The notes under the pieces: generated by a model
What the model was told of the DNA's origin: nothing
The model's input: only the letters and a program-made list of their open reading frames with translations
The model's database searches: none
Assembly: GCA_001783715.1 (NCBI GenBank)
Contig: MFNF01000001.1
Span: forward strand, 62,001-126,000
Origin: Candidatus Lambdaproteobacteria bacterium RIFOXYD2_FULL_56_26
GTDB taxonomy: Bacteria > SAR324 > XYD2-FULL-50-16
DNA length: 64,000 bases
Direction of reading: 5' to 3'
Position numbers and translations under genes: made by a program
Shown here: positions 1-7,754 of the stretch, piece by piece
How the letters are laid out: every line of letters starts with the position of its first letter
Position numbering within the stretch: position 1 is the first letter of the stretch

Positions 1-284
1 GCCTCTTCCGCCCCGATCCCGGTGATTGCCACCGCCGCCCGGTTGAAGCTTTTGATCCGCCCCGCCAGATCGGTGACCACCAAACCGCTTTGCAGGCTTT
101 GCAAGACGTTGCCCAGCTCCTGGTTTTTGGCCTGCAACTCGTTGTTGAGGGTATCTACCTGTTCTTGCAGTCGGGCTTGGTAGGTCCTGAGTTTTTCAAT
201 GGACCGGTTGAAGGTCTCGAAGGCCTCGCTCAGGAGCTGCTTTTCCGCCAAGTTGAGGGTGGAAAGGTCTAGTTTTTTGTCCAT
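1..284 (-). CDS. PAS-domain sensor histidine kinase, 5' part only (FlgS/FleS/NtrB-like)
   Basis: The minus strand is open from an ATG at 284 to the window edge, so only about 94 N-terminal residues are visible; the ORF track misses it because there is no stop. Residues 1-60 are a predicted coiled coil (EAFETFNRSIEKLRTYQARL). They are followed by the start of a PAS domain (LQSGLVVTDLAGRIKSFNRA), the arrangement seen in NtrB/FleS/FlgS-type kinases that control sigma-54 activators. The catalytic domains lie outside the window. It sits next to a flagellar operon with a sigma-54-like promoter, so a role in flagellar gene control is likely but inferred. It could be another PAS kinase. Confidence 0.75.
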   Translation of the reverse strand, partial: MDKKLDLSTLNLAEKQLLSEAFETFNRSIEKLRTYQARLQEQVDTLNNELQAKNQELGNVLQSLQSGLVVTDLAGRIKSFNRAAVAITGIGAEE

Positions 285-472
285 GTTGTTTTGGTCCTCA
301 GACTGAAACTTTTTCCCGGAAGCGGTGCCCCCAAAAAAGGCCCAATGACCGGCGGAGGCCCGTTTTTGTGGCCAAGACTACGTAAATGGGCAGTTGCCTT
401 TGAGGGCGCAAAACGTTTAAACTGTGCCGAAACTTTAGAAGAACTCCGTTCACCGTACCGAAGGAACCCCCA

Positions 473-1678
473 ATGACTCAACCAAAAATCGAGATTTACA
501 GCAAGGCCCAATGTCCATACTGCGACCGGGCCAAGGTGCTTTTGACCAACAAAGGGGTGACCTATGAGGAGATCAGGATCGATCTTTTTCCCGAACGCAA
601 GGAAGAAATGATCAAACGGGCCAACGGGGGGAGGACGGTGCCGCAGATCTTCATTGACGGACAGCACCTGGGTGGCTGTGACGACATTCATGCCCTGGAT
701 GCCCAAGGGAAACTGGACCCTTACCTGAAACAGGAAAAAAAAGCCATGTCCGAAGAACATCATCAGGTGATCATTCTGGGTTCCGGCCCCGCCGGTTACA
801 CCGCTGCCATTTATGCCGCCAGGGCCAACCTGAACCCTTTTGTGCTCTCTGGCCCCCAAAAGGGCGGTCAGTTGACCACCACCACGGAAGTGGAAAACTT
901 CCCCGGATTTGAGCACGGCATCGACGGGAACCAGTTGATGATGAACATGGAAGCCCAGGCGGCCAGGTTTGAAACCAAAATCGAGTATGGGGACGTTCGT
1001 TCGGTGGACCTTTCCAAACGGCCCTTCACCTTGGTCACCGACGACAAGACCTACAAGGCGGAGGCCCTGATCGTGGCCACCGGGGCCAGCGCCAAGTACC
1101 TGGGCCTGCCCAGCGAGATCAGCTACAAAAACCACGGGGTTTCCGCTTGCGCCACCTGTGACGGTTTCTTTTACAAAGGCCAAGCGGTAGCGGTGGTCGG
1201 CGGAGGGGATACGGCCCTAGAAGAGGCCAGCTATCTGGCCAACATCTGCTCCAAGGTCTTTTTGATCCACCGCAGGCAGGACTTCCGGGCTTCGGTAGCG
1301 ATGCAAACCCGGGCCAAAAACCACCCCAAGATCGAAATGGTCCTTGACAGCGCTGTGGACGAGGTTCTAGGGGACGGCAAGCTGATGACCGACCTGAGGG
1401 TCAAAAACCTCAAGACCGGTGCCACCAGGAACCTGGGCTGTACCGGCTTGTTTGTGGCCATCGGCCATTCCCCCAACACCGAAGCTTTTAAGGGGCAGTT
1501 GGAATTGGACTCCATGGGCTACATTGTGATCCAAGGCGGGACCTCCAAGACCAACGTGGAAGGGGTTTTTGCCGCCGGGGACGTGGCCGATCCGCACTAC
1601 CGCCAAGCGATCACCGCCGCTGGGATGGGATGCCGGGCTGCCATTGATGCCGAACGCTGGCTGGGCGAGCAGGGGTAG
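473..1678 (+). CDS. Glutaredoxin-thioredoxin reductase fusion
   Basis: The 401-residue protein joins a glutaredoxin (residues about 1-88, redox motif CPYC, then TVPQIFIDG) to a complete NADPH-dependent thioredoxin reductase (from about residue 92). The reductase has an FAD-binding GSGPAGYTAA, the redox centre CATC in SACATCDG, an NADPH-binding VVGGGDTALEEA and the C-terminal FAD motif AAGDVADPHYRQ. It should pass electrons from NADPH to thioredoxin or directly to the attached glutaredoxin in the cytoplasm. The start ATG has AAGGA seven bases upstream. An internal in-frame ATG at 746, preceded by AGGA and a run of eight A, sits exactly at the domain junction and could start a separate TrxB. 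The gene ends in a clear terminator. Confidence 0.93.
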   Translation: MTQPKIEIYSKAQCPYCDRAKVLLTNKGVTYEEIRIDLFPERKEEMIKRANGGRTVPQIFIDGQHLGGCDDIHALDAQGKLDPYLKQEKKAMSEEHHQVIILGSGPAGYTAAIYAARANLNPFVLSGPQKGGQLTTTTEVENFPGFEHGIDGNQLMMNMEAQAARFETKIEYGDVRSVDLSKRPFTLVTDDKTYKAEALIVATGASAKYLGLPSEISYKNHGVSACATCDGFFYKGQAVAVVGGGDTALEEASYLANICSKVFLIHRRQDFRASVAMQTRAKNHPKIEMVLDSAVDEVLGDGKLMTDLRVKNLKTGATRNLGCTGLFVAIGHSPNTEAFKGQLELDSMGYIVIQGGTSKTNVEGVFAAGDVADPHYRQAITAAGMGCRAAIDAERWLGEQG

Positions 1679-1686
1679 GCACAAAA

Positions 1687-1729
1687 CCCTTTGCCTGGGG
1701 GAATCCTCCGGGCAAAGGGGGCCTTTTTT
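1687..1729 (+). terminator. Rho-independent terminator after the thioredoxin reductase gene
   Basis: CCCTTTGCC (1687-1695) pairs perfectly with GGCAAAGGG (1711-1719). The inner GGGGG/CCTCC part extends the stem, and six T follow at 1724-1729. It separates the redox gene from the flagellar operon. Confidence 0.85.
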
Positions 1730-1906
1730 CTTGGCCTGAGCTTTGCACCTCCTATTCCTTGGAGGCAGCTGCTTTTGGCCAAACCCCATGGACAAGACCG
1801 CCCCTTCGGGCCTGCCCCGGCCCCCAAAAGCCGAGCGCCCTCTTTGGGCACAGACCTCGCCCAGCCTTCCCCTTCTTCAGAGTCCCGGCAAAAAAAATCC
1901 CAGTAT

Positions 1907-1922
1907 TGGCCCTTTCTTTGCA
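1907..1922 (+). promoter_or_regulatory. Sigma-54-type promoter of the flagellar operon
   Basis: TTGGCCCTTTCTTTGCA fits the -24/-12 pattern TGGC(N)n TTGC with the GG (1908-1909) and GC (1920-1921) exactly 12 bases apart. A start site near 1932 would leave a leader of about 46 bases before flgB. The neighbouring PAS kinase is of the type that works with sigma-54 activators. Promoter identity is inferred from the motif alone. Confidence 0.6.
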
Positions 1923-1978
1923 TTTCCAATAGTGAAACTCTCCTTGGGCTCACGCCGGGAGAAGAACAAAGGAAAGCG

Positions 1979-2398
1979 ATGAGCATCAACCTATTTGACA
2001 AGCACTTGACCCTTTTGGAGCGTTCCATCGACCTGCGGGTCAAACGGAACGACCTGCTTGCTTCAAACGTGGCCAACCAAGAAACCCCAGGCTATCGGGC
2101 CCAGGACCTAGTCTTTGAAAAACAATTGGACAAGGCCTTGTACTCCGATGAACCAGGCCCGCTCAAGACCACCGACCCCAGACACTTTGACGGGATGCAA
2201 CGAGAGCCGTTGGAAACGGTGGAAGGGGACCGGATCAACAGTTTTAATCCCGATCCAAGGATGGATGGGAACACGGTCAACTTGGACAACGAAATGGCGA
2301 AATTGGCAGAGAACCAATTGATGTTCCAAGCGATGACCAAGGCGATCAATTGGAAATTTCGGATGCTCAAGAGCGCCATCACGGACGGAGGTAGATAA
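1979..2398 (+). CDS. flgB: Flagellar basal-body rod protein FlgB
   Basis: The 139-residue protein is a proximal rod component exported by the flagellar type III apparatus. It shows the rod-family N-terminus (LASNVANQETPGYRAQDLVF) and a helical C-terminus (ENQLMFQAMTKAINWKFRML). The track ORF begins at 1691, but that extension crosses the terminator and promoter. ATG 1979 with AAGGAAAG just upstream gives the family length. It is first in the operon, and its stop overlaps the flgC start by one base (TAATG). Confidence 0.93.
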   Translation: MSINLFDKHLTLLERSIDLRVKRNDLLASNVANQETPGYRAQDLVFEKQLDKALYSDEPGPLKTTDPRHFDGMQREPLETVEGDRINSFNPDPRMDGNTVNLDNEMAKLAENQLMFQAMTKAINWKFRMLKSAITDGGR

Positions 2399-2844
2399 TG
2401 AGCTTATTTGACGCAATGGAGATCAGTTCCTCGGGGTTGTCGGCACAGCGGACCCGGATGAAGGTGATTTCTTCAAACATCGCCAACGTCAACACGACCC
2501 GGACCCCAGGGGGCGGACCTTACCGCCGCAAAGAGGTGATCTTTGGGGCCTTGCCCCAGGCCAAAAGCTTCATGGAGGAGCTGCGGACCCAAGAGAAGGA
2601 CCAAGGGGCTAGGGAAGTCAAGGTTTTGGGGGTAGTGGAGGATTCCAGGCCGCCCAAGATGAAGTACGACCCCAGCCACCCCGATGCCAACGAAGAAGGC
2701 TACGTTGCCTTGCCCAACGTGGACATCGTTGAGGAAATGACCAACCTGATGGTCTCCAAACGGAGCTATGAAGCCAACTTGGCCGCCATCAACGCCACCA
2801 AGAACTTGATTGCCAAGTCCTTGGAAATCGGCGGACGAGCGTAA
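2398..2844 (+). CDS. flgC: Flagellar basal-body rod protein FlgC
   Basis: The 148-residue rod protein has the conserved N-terminus (ISSSGLSAQRTRMKVISSNIAN) and the C-terminal signature (YVALPNVDIVEEMTNLMVSK, then RSYEANLAAINATKNL). It forms the proximal rod with FlgB and FliE between the MS ring and the distal rod. It is translationally coupled to flgB and lies 16 bases upstream of a small unassigned gene. Confidence 0.95.
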   Translation: MSLFDAMEISSSGLSAQRTRMKVISSNIANVNTTRTPGGGPYRRKEVIFGALPQAKSFMEELRTQEKDQGAREVKVLGVVEDSRPPKMKYDPSHPDANEEGYVALPNVDIVEEMTNLMVSKRSYEANLAAINATKNLIAKSLEIGGRA

Positions 2845-2860
2845 AGTTTAGGGGGAGGTG

Positions 2861-3175
2861 ATGAGCGAAATCAATAAAATCAGCCCGGTTGGTCTGGAGC
2901 CCACCAAGGTCCAAGGAGGACCTAAAAAGCCCCAACCGGAAGAACCGAAGTTCCAGGAGTTCCTCAAAAGTGCGGAGGTTTTTTCCCAGGAAGTGGAGCA
3001 GTTGATCAAGGCCGCCGAAGAAGGAACGGTCAACGCCAAGGTCAACACGGTGGGCAAAACCATCGACAGCTTGGGGGAGCTGGTCAGCCACCTGAACCCC
3101 GACAAGCCCCACGGGCCAACGGCAAAACAGGCCTTGGAACGGTACGAAAAACAAGACCCGAAACATAAAGTGTAA
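2861..3175 (+). CDS. Small uncharacterised protein in the flagellar operon
   Basis: This 104-residue protein (105 if the preceding GTG at 2858 is used) lies between flgC and fliE and I do not recognise its family. It is charged and proline-rich at the N-terminus (KKPQPEEPKFQEFLK), then largely helical (SQEVEQLIKAAEEG, QALERYEKQD). It has no signal peptide or membrane segment. A purine-rich GGGGGAGG lies directly before the start. Its position suggests a flagellar accessory protein, but nothing in the sequence shows a specific role. Confidence 0.7.
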   Translation: MSEINKISPVGLEPTKVQGGPKKPQPEEPKFQEFLKSAEVFSQEVEQLIKAAEEGTVNAKVNTVGKTIDSLGELVSHLNPDKPHGPTAKQALERYEKQDPKHKV

Positions 3176-3204
3176 CCTCCGGCAAAAATTACCAAGGTAG
3201 CCCT

Positions 3205-3483
3205 ATGATCCGCCAAATCAGCCCGATCCACCAAAACCCGGTCACCACCAAGACCTCGGCCTCCAAAAACGTGGTGGAAGGGTTCAAACAGATGTTTGAC
3301 CAAGTCAACCAGGACCAACTCCAGGCCGACACCAAGGTGGCGGACTTGGCGACCGGCCGGAGCAAGGACGTTCCAGGCACCATGATCGCCTTGGAAAAAG
3401 CGGAAACCTCGATGAAGCTGCTGGTGGCGGTCAGGAACAAGATCGTGACCACCTACGAAGAGATGATGCGGATGCAGGTGTAA
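3205..3483 (+). CDS. fliE: Flagellar hook-basal body protein FliE
   Basis: The 92-residue protein has the FliE pattern: a variable N-terminus, a helical middle (FKQMFDQVNQDQLQADTKVADLATG), and the conserved C-terminal KAETSMKLLVAVRNKIVTTYEEMMRMQV. FliE links the MS ring formed by FliF to the rod. It follows flgB and flgC in the usual order. A strong stem-loop begins a few bases after its stop. Confidence 0.93.
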   Translation: MIRQISPIHQNPVTTKTSASKNVVEGFKQMFDQVNQDQLQADTKVADLATGRSKDVPGTMIALEKAETSMKLLVAVRNKIVTTYEEMMRMQV

Positions 3484-3488
3484 ATTTT

Positions 3489-3593
3489 TTTTAAGTCCTT
3501 GGCCTTGGTTTTGCAAAAACCCAGGAAAAAGGCAGACTTAAAAGCCGGGGGTGACCCCAGCGGAATCAAAGGTGGCGGCCCTAGGCCGCACCG
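3489..3593 (+). other. Three successive stem-loops between fliE and fliF
   Basis: The 253-base gap 3484-3736 holds no convincing gene; the 88-residue ORF in it looks spurious. It is rich in inverted repeats. TTTTAAGTC (3489-3497) pairs with GACTTAAAA (3535-3543) around an inner GGTTTT/AAAACC stem. A GGGG-TGA-CCCC loop follows, then GGTGGCGGCC-CTA-GGCCGCACC with one bulge. None has a downstream T run on the plus strand, so a processing or stability element is more likely than a terminator. Confidence 0.55.
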
Positions 3594-3736
3594 ATTGGCA
3601 AGGATGCCGGTAGATTCCAAAGACCAGACGGAAAAACCGTCCCACCAGACCCGAAGGGATGCGGGCAGAAAATTCGTTGCGAAAACGCCGGGATTCAGCA
3701 AAGATTCCGGTAAACCCTATTTCTGCATAGCCCGAC

Positions 3737-5368
3737 ATGGCCGAACAATCCGTAGGACTGGTTGAGGATTTTCAATCCCAGTTTCAAAATTTCTTCTCCG
3801 GCCTGACCACTGGCAAGAAGATTTTCCTCTTTTCCAGCCTAGGCGGTATTGTCTTAGGGCTGATCGTTTTTGTCTTCTTCACCCAACAAGTCACCTGGGC
3901 ACCCCTGGCCACCGGCCTCAAACAGGACGATGCCTCCAAGATCGTGGCCAAGCTGGACGAGCTGAACATCCAGTACGTCTTGCAGCCCGGCGGGGGTGGG
4001 ATCATGGTTCCGGTGGACCAGGTGGACAAGGTCAGGCTCCAGATTGCTTCCTCGGGGTTGCAACTGGGCGGTTTGGTCGGCTTTGAGTTGTTCGACAAAA
4101 ACAACTTCGGGGCCACCGAATTCCAGCAACAGGTTCAGTACAAACGGGCCTTGGAAGGAGAGCTGGCCCGATTGATCACCCAAATCGACATCATCGAGTC
4201 CGCCAAGGTTTCGGTGGCCCTGCCCGAAAAAAGCCTGTTCATCGATGACGAGGTCAAGACCACCGCCAGCGTAGTGGTGGACATGGCCGGCAGCAACAAG
4301 CTGAACCAAAAGGGCGTGAACACCATCGTCAACTTGGTTTCCGGGGCGGTCCCCGGCTTGCAGGCCGAAGACGTGCGGGTTTCGGACTCTTCGGGCAACC
4401 TGCTCTCCAAGGGCCTTTCGGACCAGGACGGCTCCGAATCTCGGGACAAGAACTACGCCTACCTGCAACTGGTGGAACAACGGGTGGAAGCCAAGTTGTT
4501 GAGCCAATTGGAAAAGGTGACCGGCAAGGACCGGGTTGAGGTACGGGTGTCCTTGGACATGGACTTCAACATCTCCGAAACCACCGAAGACTTGGTGGAC
4601 CCGGACTTGAGCGCTGTGGTCAGCGAAGAATCCACCTCCGAAAAGGCGACCGGCAGCCGCTCCATCCCCGTAGGGGTCCCTGGGGTAACCTCCAACAGCC
4701 CCGAGGTGCGGGCGGGGGCCTCGGAAATCGCCAACGTTTCGGATGTGGACAAAAAGGTCAAACGGACCAACTACGCCAACTCCAAGCGCCATGTGATCAG
4801 CAAAAAATCCCCCGGTGGGATCAAACGGATGAGCGTGGCGGTATTGCTGGACGGCAAGTACGAATATGTCCGGGATGATGCCGGAGAGATTGTAGGTTCG
4901 CCGGTGTACAAACCCTGGTCCCCCTCGGACATCCAGATCATTGAATCGGTAGCCAAACAAAGCGTCGGCTTTAGCGCCGAACGGGGCGACACCATTACGG
5001 TACAAAACATCCGGTTTACCAAACCTTTGGTGGAACAAGAACGGCTCAAACAAGAGCGCAGTCAGGCCACCCGCCGGTTCATCATCGATCTGGTGCGGTA
5101 CGTGTTGGTTGGTTTGATCGTGATTGTGCTGGTCTTTATGGTGATCCGGCCAATGGTGATGAAGCTTTCCGCCAAACCCGAAGACCTCGACCTCCTCATG
5201 GGTCTGCCGACCACCATCGGCGAGCTGGAAGGCGAAGAGCTGGAGATCCCGACCGAAAAGGAAACCGGGATTCCGCCTCGAGACAAGATCATCGAGATCG
5301 CCAAGCAAGACCCGCTCAAGACTGCTTCCTTGGTGCGTACTTGGCTTAAGGAGAAAAAAGGTCCCTAA
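3737..5368 (+). CDS. fliF: Flagellar MS-ring protein FliF
   Basis: The 543-residue inner-membrane protein builds the MS ring. Visible features are an N-terminal membrane helix (about residues 31-50, IFLFSSLGGIVLGLIVFVFF), ring-building domains including the YscJ-like block (ALEGELARLITQIDIIESAKV and VALPEKSLF), and a second membrane helix near residue 455-475 (YVLVGLIVIVLVFMVIRPMV). A short C-terminal FliG-binding tail (LKTASLVRTWLKE) follows. The start ATG 3737 gives the normal length. FliG, which should bind this tail, is not encoded next; fliH follows after three bases. Confidence 0.96.
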   Translation: MAEQSVGLVEDFQSQFQNFFSGLTTGKKIFLFSSLGGIVLGLIVFVFFTQQVTWAPLATGLKQDDASKIVAKLDELNIQYVLQPGGGGIMVPVDQVDKVRLQIASSGLQLGGLVGFELFDKNNFGATEFQQQVQYKRALEGELARLITQIDIIESAKVSVALPEKSLFIDDEVKTTASVVVDMAGSNKLNQKGVNTIVNLVSGAVPGLQAEDVRVSDSSGNLLSKGLSDQDGSESRDKNYAYLQLVEQRVEAKLLSQLEKVTGKDRVEVRVSLDMDFNISETTEDLVDPDLSAVVSEESTSEKATGSRSIPVGVPGVTSNSPEVRAGASEIANVSDVDKKVKRTNYANSKRHVISKKSPGGIKRMSVAVLLDGKYEYVRDDAGEIVGSPVYKPWSPSDIQIIESVAKQSVGFSAERGDTITVQNIRFTKPLVEQERLKQERSQATRRFIIDLVRYVLVGLIVIVLVFMVIRPMVMKLSAKPEDLDLLMGLPTTIGELEGEELEIPTEKETGIPPRDKIIEIAKQDPLKTASLVRTWLKEKKGP

Positions 5369-5371
5369 CCG

Positions 5372-6373
5372 ATGGAAACCAAACCCGCCTGGGAGAACCA
5401 GTTTCTCCCCCCGCAATTTGAAGACCTTACCCCAGGGGCGGCCAAGGCTGCTCCCAAGGCGGAGCCCCTGCCGGTCACGGTCAAGGACACCGAAAACGGG
5501 GTGCGGCCTTTCCGGTTGGACTCGTTGCTCAAGGATGCCAAGGCCAAGGTCCTCAAACTGGAGGCCAGCGATGCCGCAAGGTTCAGCAGCAATCAGTTTG
5601 TTGAAGAAGGGACCCTGCTGACCAACGTTGAGGAATACGCCAAAAGGATTCGGGCCGAAGCGGACAAACAGGCGCGGCTGATTTCCCGGCAGGCCGAATT
5701 GGCCTTGTCCGAAGCGGAAGAAACCTTGGCCCACGCCCAGGTGGTGGAGTCGGAGGCCAAAAAGTCCGCTCAAACGATGATTGAAACCGCCGAGGCGACG
5801 GTCGAGAAGATCGAACGGGCGGCCTACGAAAAAGGGTATGCCGAAGGCCTGGCTCGGGGGATGGAACAGGCCCGGGTGGACAACGAACTGGCCACCGCCA
5901 AGGTGATGGACCTCCTGGCCGAGCTGCAAGACCTACGGTTGGCGCTGTTTCGGGAACATGAAACGGAGATTGTCGGGCAGGTCTTGTTGTTGGCCAAAAA
6001 AGTGGTCCACGAAGAACTGCGGACCCAGCCCGAGTTTGTGCTGAACCTGCTCAAAGGGGCGGTGCATTACCTGGAAGGGCAAGGGAAGGTCAAGATCACC
6101 TTACACCCGGTCGAATACGACTTTATCGCCAAACACCAACCCGAACTGGCCGCCTACCTCGAAGAAGGGCAGGTGATCACCCTCAAGCGCAGCGGGGAAA
6201 CCTCCCCTTCCGCCCCGGTGATCGAGACGGATTTTGCGGTGGTCGAGCTTTCCTTGGCTAGGCAGTTCGAGGAGGTGGACCACCTTTTGGAAAACTGCTT
6301 GGACGAACGGCGGCAGCTGTTTGACCCTCGGTACAAAGCGGAACGGGAAGCCCAGAAGGGGACCCAAACCTGA
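5372..6373 (+). CDS. fliH: Flagellar export stalk protein FliH
   Basis: The 333-residue protein is the peripheral stator that binds and restrains the FliI ATPase. It has a proline/alanine-rich N-terminus, a long coiled coil (about residues 95-170), the GxxxG-like EKGYAEGLARGMEQAR region typical of FliH, and a C-terminal V-ATPase-E-like domain (VVHEELRTQPEFVLNLLKGAV, VKITLHPVEYDFI). It lies three bases after fliF and just upstream of fliI. The family is diverse, but position and domain order make the call secure. Confidence 0.88.
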   Translation: METKPAWENQFLPPQFEDLTPGAAKAAPKAEPLPVTVKDTENGVRPFRLDSLLKDAKAKVLKLEASDAARFSSNQFVEEGTLLTNVEEYAKRIRAEADKQARLISRQAELALSEAEETLAHAQVVESEAKKSAQTMIETAEATVEKIERAAYEKGYAEGLARGMEQARVDNELATAKVMDLLAELQDLRLALFREHETEIVGQVLLLAKKVVHEELRTQPEFVLNLLKGAVHYLEGQGKVKITLHPVEYDFIAKHQPELAAYLEEGQVITLKRSGETSPSAPVIETDFAVVELSLARQFEEVDHLLENCLDERRQLFDPRYKAEREAQKGTQT

Positions 6374-6407
6374 AGCTTCTTTCCACCTCCGACCTTGGTC
6401 TAGCCTA

Positions 6408-7730
6408 ATGTTTACCTTAGAACCCTTTTCCCAAGCGATTGAACAAGCCCGCACCGAGCGCCTGGAAGGCAAGGTGGACGAGGTGGTGGGCTTTTTGATC
6501 CGAGCCCACAACCCTGGAATGCGGATCGGCGGGCGCTGTTACATCCTCAACCGCAAAACCGGGGAAAAGGTGGCCGGAGAGGCAGTTTCGATCAAAGGGC
6601 GCAACGTGCTGGTGATGCCCCTGGGGGACATTCGGGGGATCGGCCCCGACTCGGTGATCCAGCCGACCGAAGAAAAAACCCAGGTCCCGGTAGGCCCCGA
6701 ATTGCTGGGTCGCTGCCTGGACGGCACCGGGCGGCCGATCGACGACCTGGGGCCGATCTTTACCGCCCACAAGGCTAACCTTTATTCCGAACCGATCAAC
6801 CCCCTGCACCGAAGAAGGATCGAAGAGCCCCTGGACGTTGGGGTCAAGGCGATTACCGGGGTGCTGACTCCGGGCAAAGGGCAGCGGATGGCCATTTTGG
6901 CCGGTTCCGGGGTCGGGAAATCGGTCCTCTTGGGTATGATGGCCAGGAACACCACCGCCGAAATCAACGTGATTGCACTGATTGGTGAACGGGGCCGGGA
7001 GGTCCGGGAATTCATCGAACGGGACTTGGGTCCCGAAGGTTTGGCCCACAGCGTGGTGATTGCAGCGACCAGCGACCAGTCCCCCTTGGTGCGGCTCCAC
7101 GGGGCCTATCTGGCGACGGCGATTGCCGAATGGTTTAGGGAACAGGGCCGGGACGTGATCCTGATGATGGACTCGGTCACCCGGTTTGCCATGGCCCAAC
7201 GGGAGATCGGCCTTGCCGTCGGCGAACCTCCGACCACCAAAGGTTATCCTCCCTCGGTTTACAGCCTCTTGCCCCGGCTCTTGGAACGGGCGGGCAACTC
7301 CAAATCCCAAGGGTCCCTGACCGGGTTTTACACCGTTCTGATCGAAGGGGACGACCCGAACGAACCGATCGGCGATGCCGTCCGTTCGATCGTAGATGGC
7401 CACATCCTTCTGAGCCGGGACATCGCCGCCCAAGGGCATTATCCGGCCATTGACGTGCTGCGCTCCAAAAGTCGGGTCATGGTGGACGTAACCGGCAAGG
7501 TGCACCAAAAGTCCGCCAGCCGTTTGGTGCAAACCTTGGCAACCTACAAGGAAGCGGAAGACTTGATCAACATTGGGGCCTATGTTAAGGGTTCAAACCA
7601 GATGATCGATTATTCGATGAACAAAATCGGCCAAATCAACAAATTCCTACGCCAAGAGGTGGAGGAACGAGTGCCGATGATTGAAGCGGAAGCAAGCCTT
7701 GAGCAGATGTTCAAGGATTTCCCGACCTAA
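6408..7730 (+). CDS. fliI: Flagellum-specific ATPase FliI
   Basis: The 440-residue F1-beta-like ATPase powers export of flagellar proteins. It has the Walker A motif AGSGVGKS (about residues 164-171), the Walker B region VILMMDSVTRFAMAQREIG, and the family signature PPSVYSLLPRLLERAG. The track ORF starts at 6234 within fliH; ATG 6408 (MFTLEPFSQAIEQ) gives the standard FliI length. fliJ does not follow, so the flagellar operon ends here. Confidence 0.95.
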   Translation: MFTLEPFSQAIEQARTERLEGKVDEVVGFLIRAHNPGMRIGGRCYILNRKTGEKVAGEAVSIKGRNVLVMPLGDIRGIGPDSVIQPTEEKTQVPVGPELLGRCLDGTGRPIDDLGPIFTAHKANLYSEPINPLHRRRIEEPLDVGVKAITGVLTPGKGQRMAILAGSGVGKSVLLGMMARNTTAEINVIALIGERGREVREFIERDLGPEGLAHSVVIAATSDQSPLVRLHGAYLATAIAEWFREQGRDVILMMDSVTRFAMAQREIGLAVGEPPTTKGYPPSVYSLLPRLLERAGNSKSQGSLTGFYTVLIEGDDPNEPIGDAVRSIVDGHILLSRDIAAQGHYPAIDVLRSKSRVMVDVTGKVHQKSASRLVQTLATYKEAEDLINIGAYVKGSNQMIDYSMNKIGQINKFLRQEVEERVPMIEAEASLEQMFKDFPT

Positions 7731-7754
7731 AACTCCAACCGCAAAAGCAGGCAT

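Noticed and set aside
269-1183. 304-residue minus-strand ORF before the PAS kinase
   Set aside because: It is antisense to the glutaredoxin-thioredoxin reductase gene and overlaps the kinase start in another frame.
3499-3765. 88-residue plus ORF between fliE and fliF
   Set aside because: It covers the stem-loops, lacks a ribosome site and has basic low-complexity sequence.
3854-5929. 691-residue minus-strand ORF
   Set aside because: It lies antisense to fliF and fliH, whose motifs are unmistakable. Histidine- and glycine-rich composition shows it is a shadow of GC-rich coding DNA.
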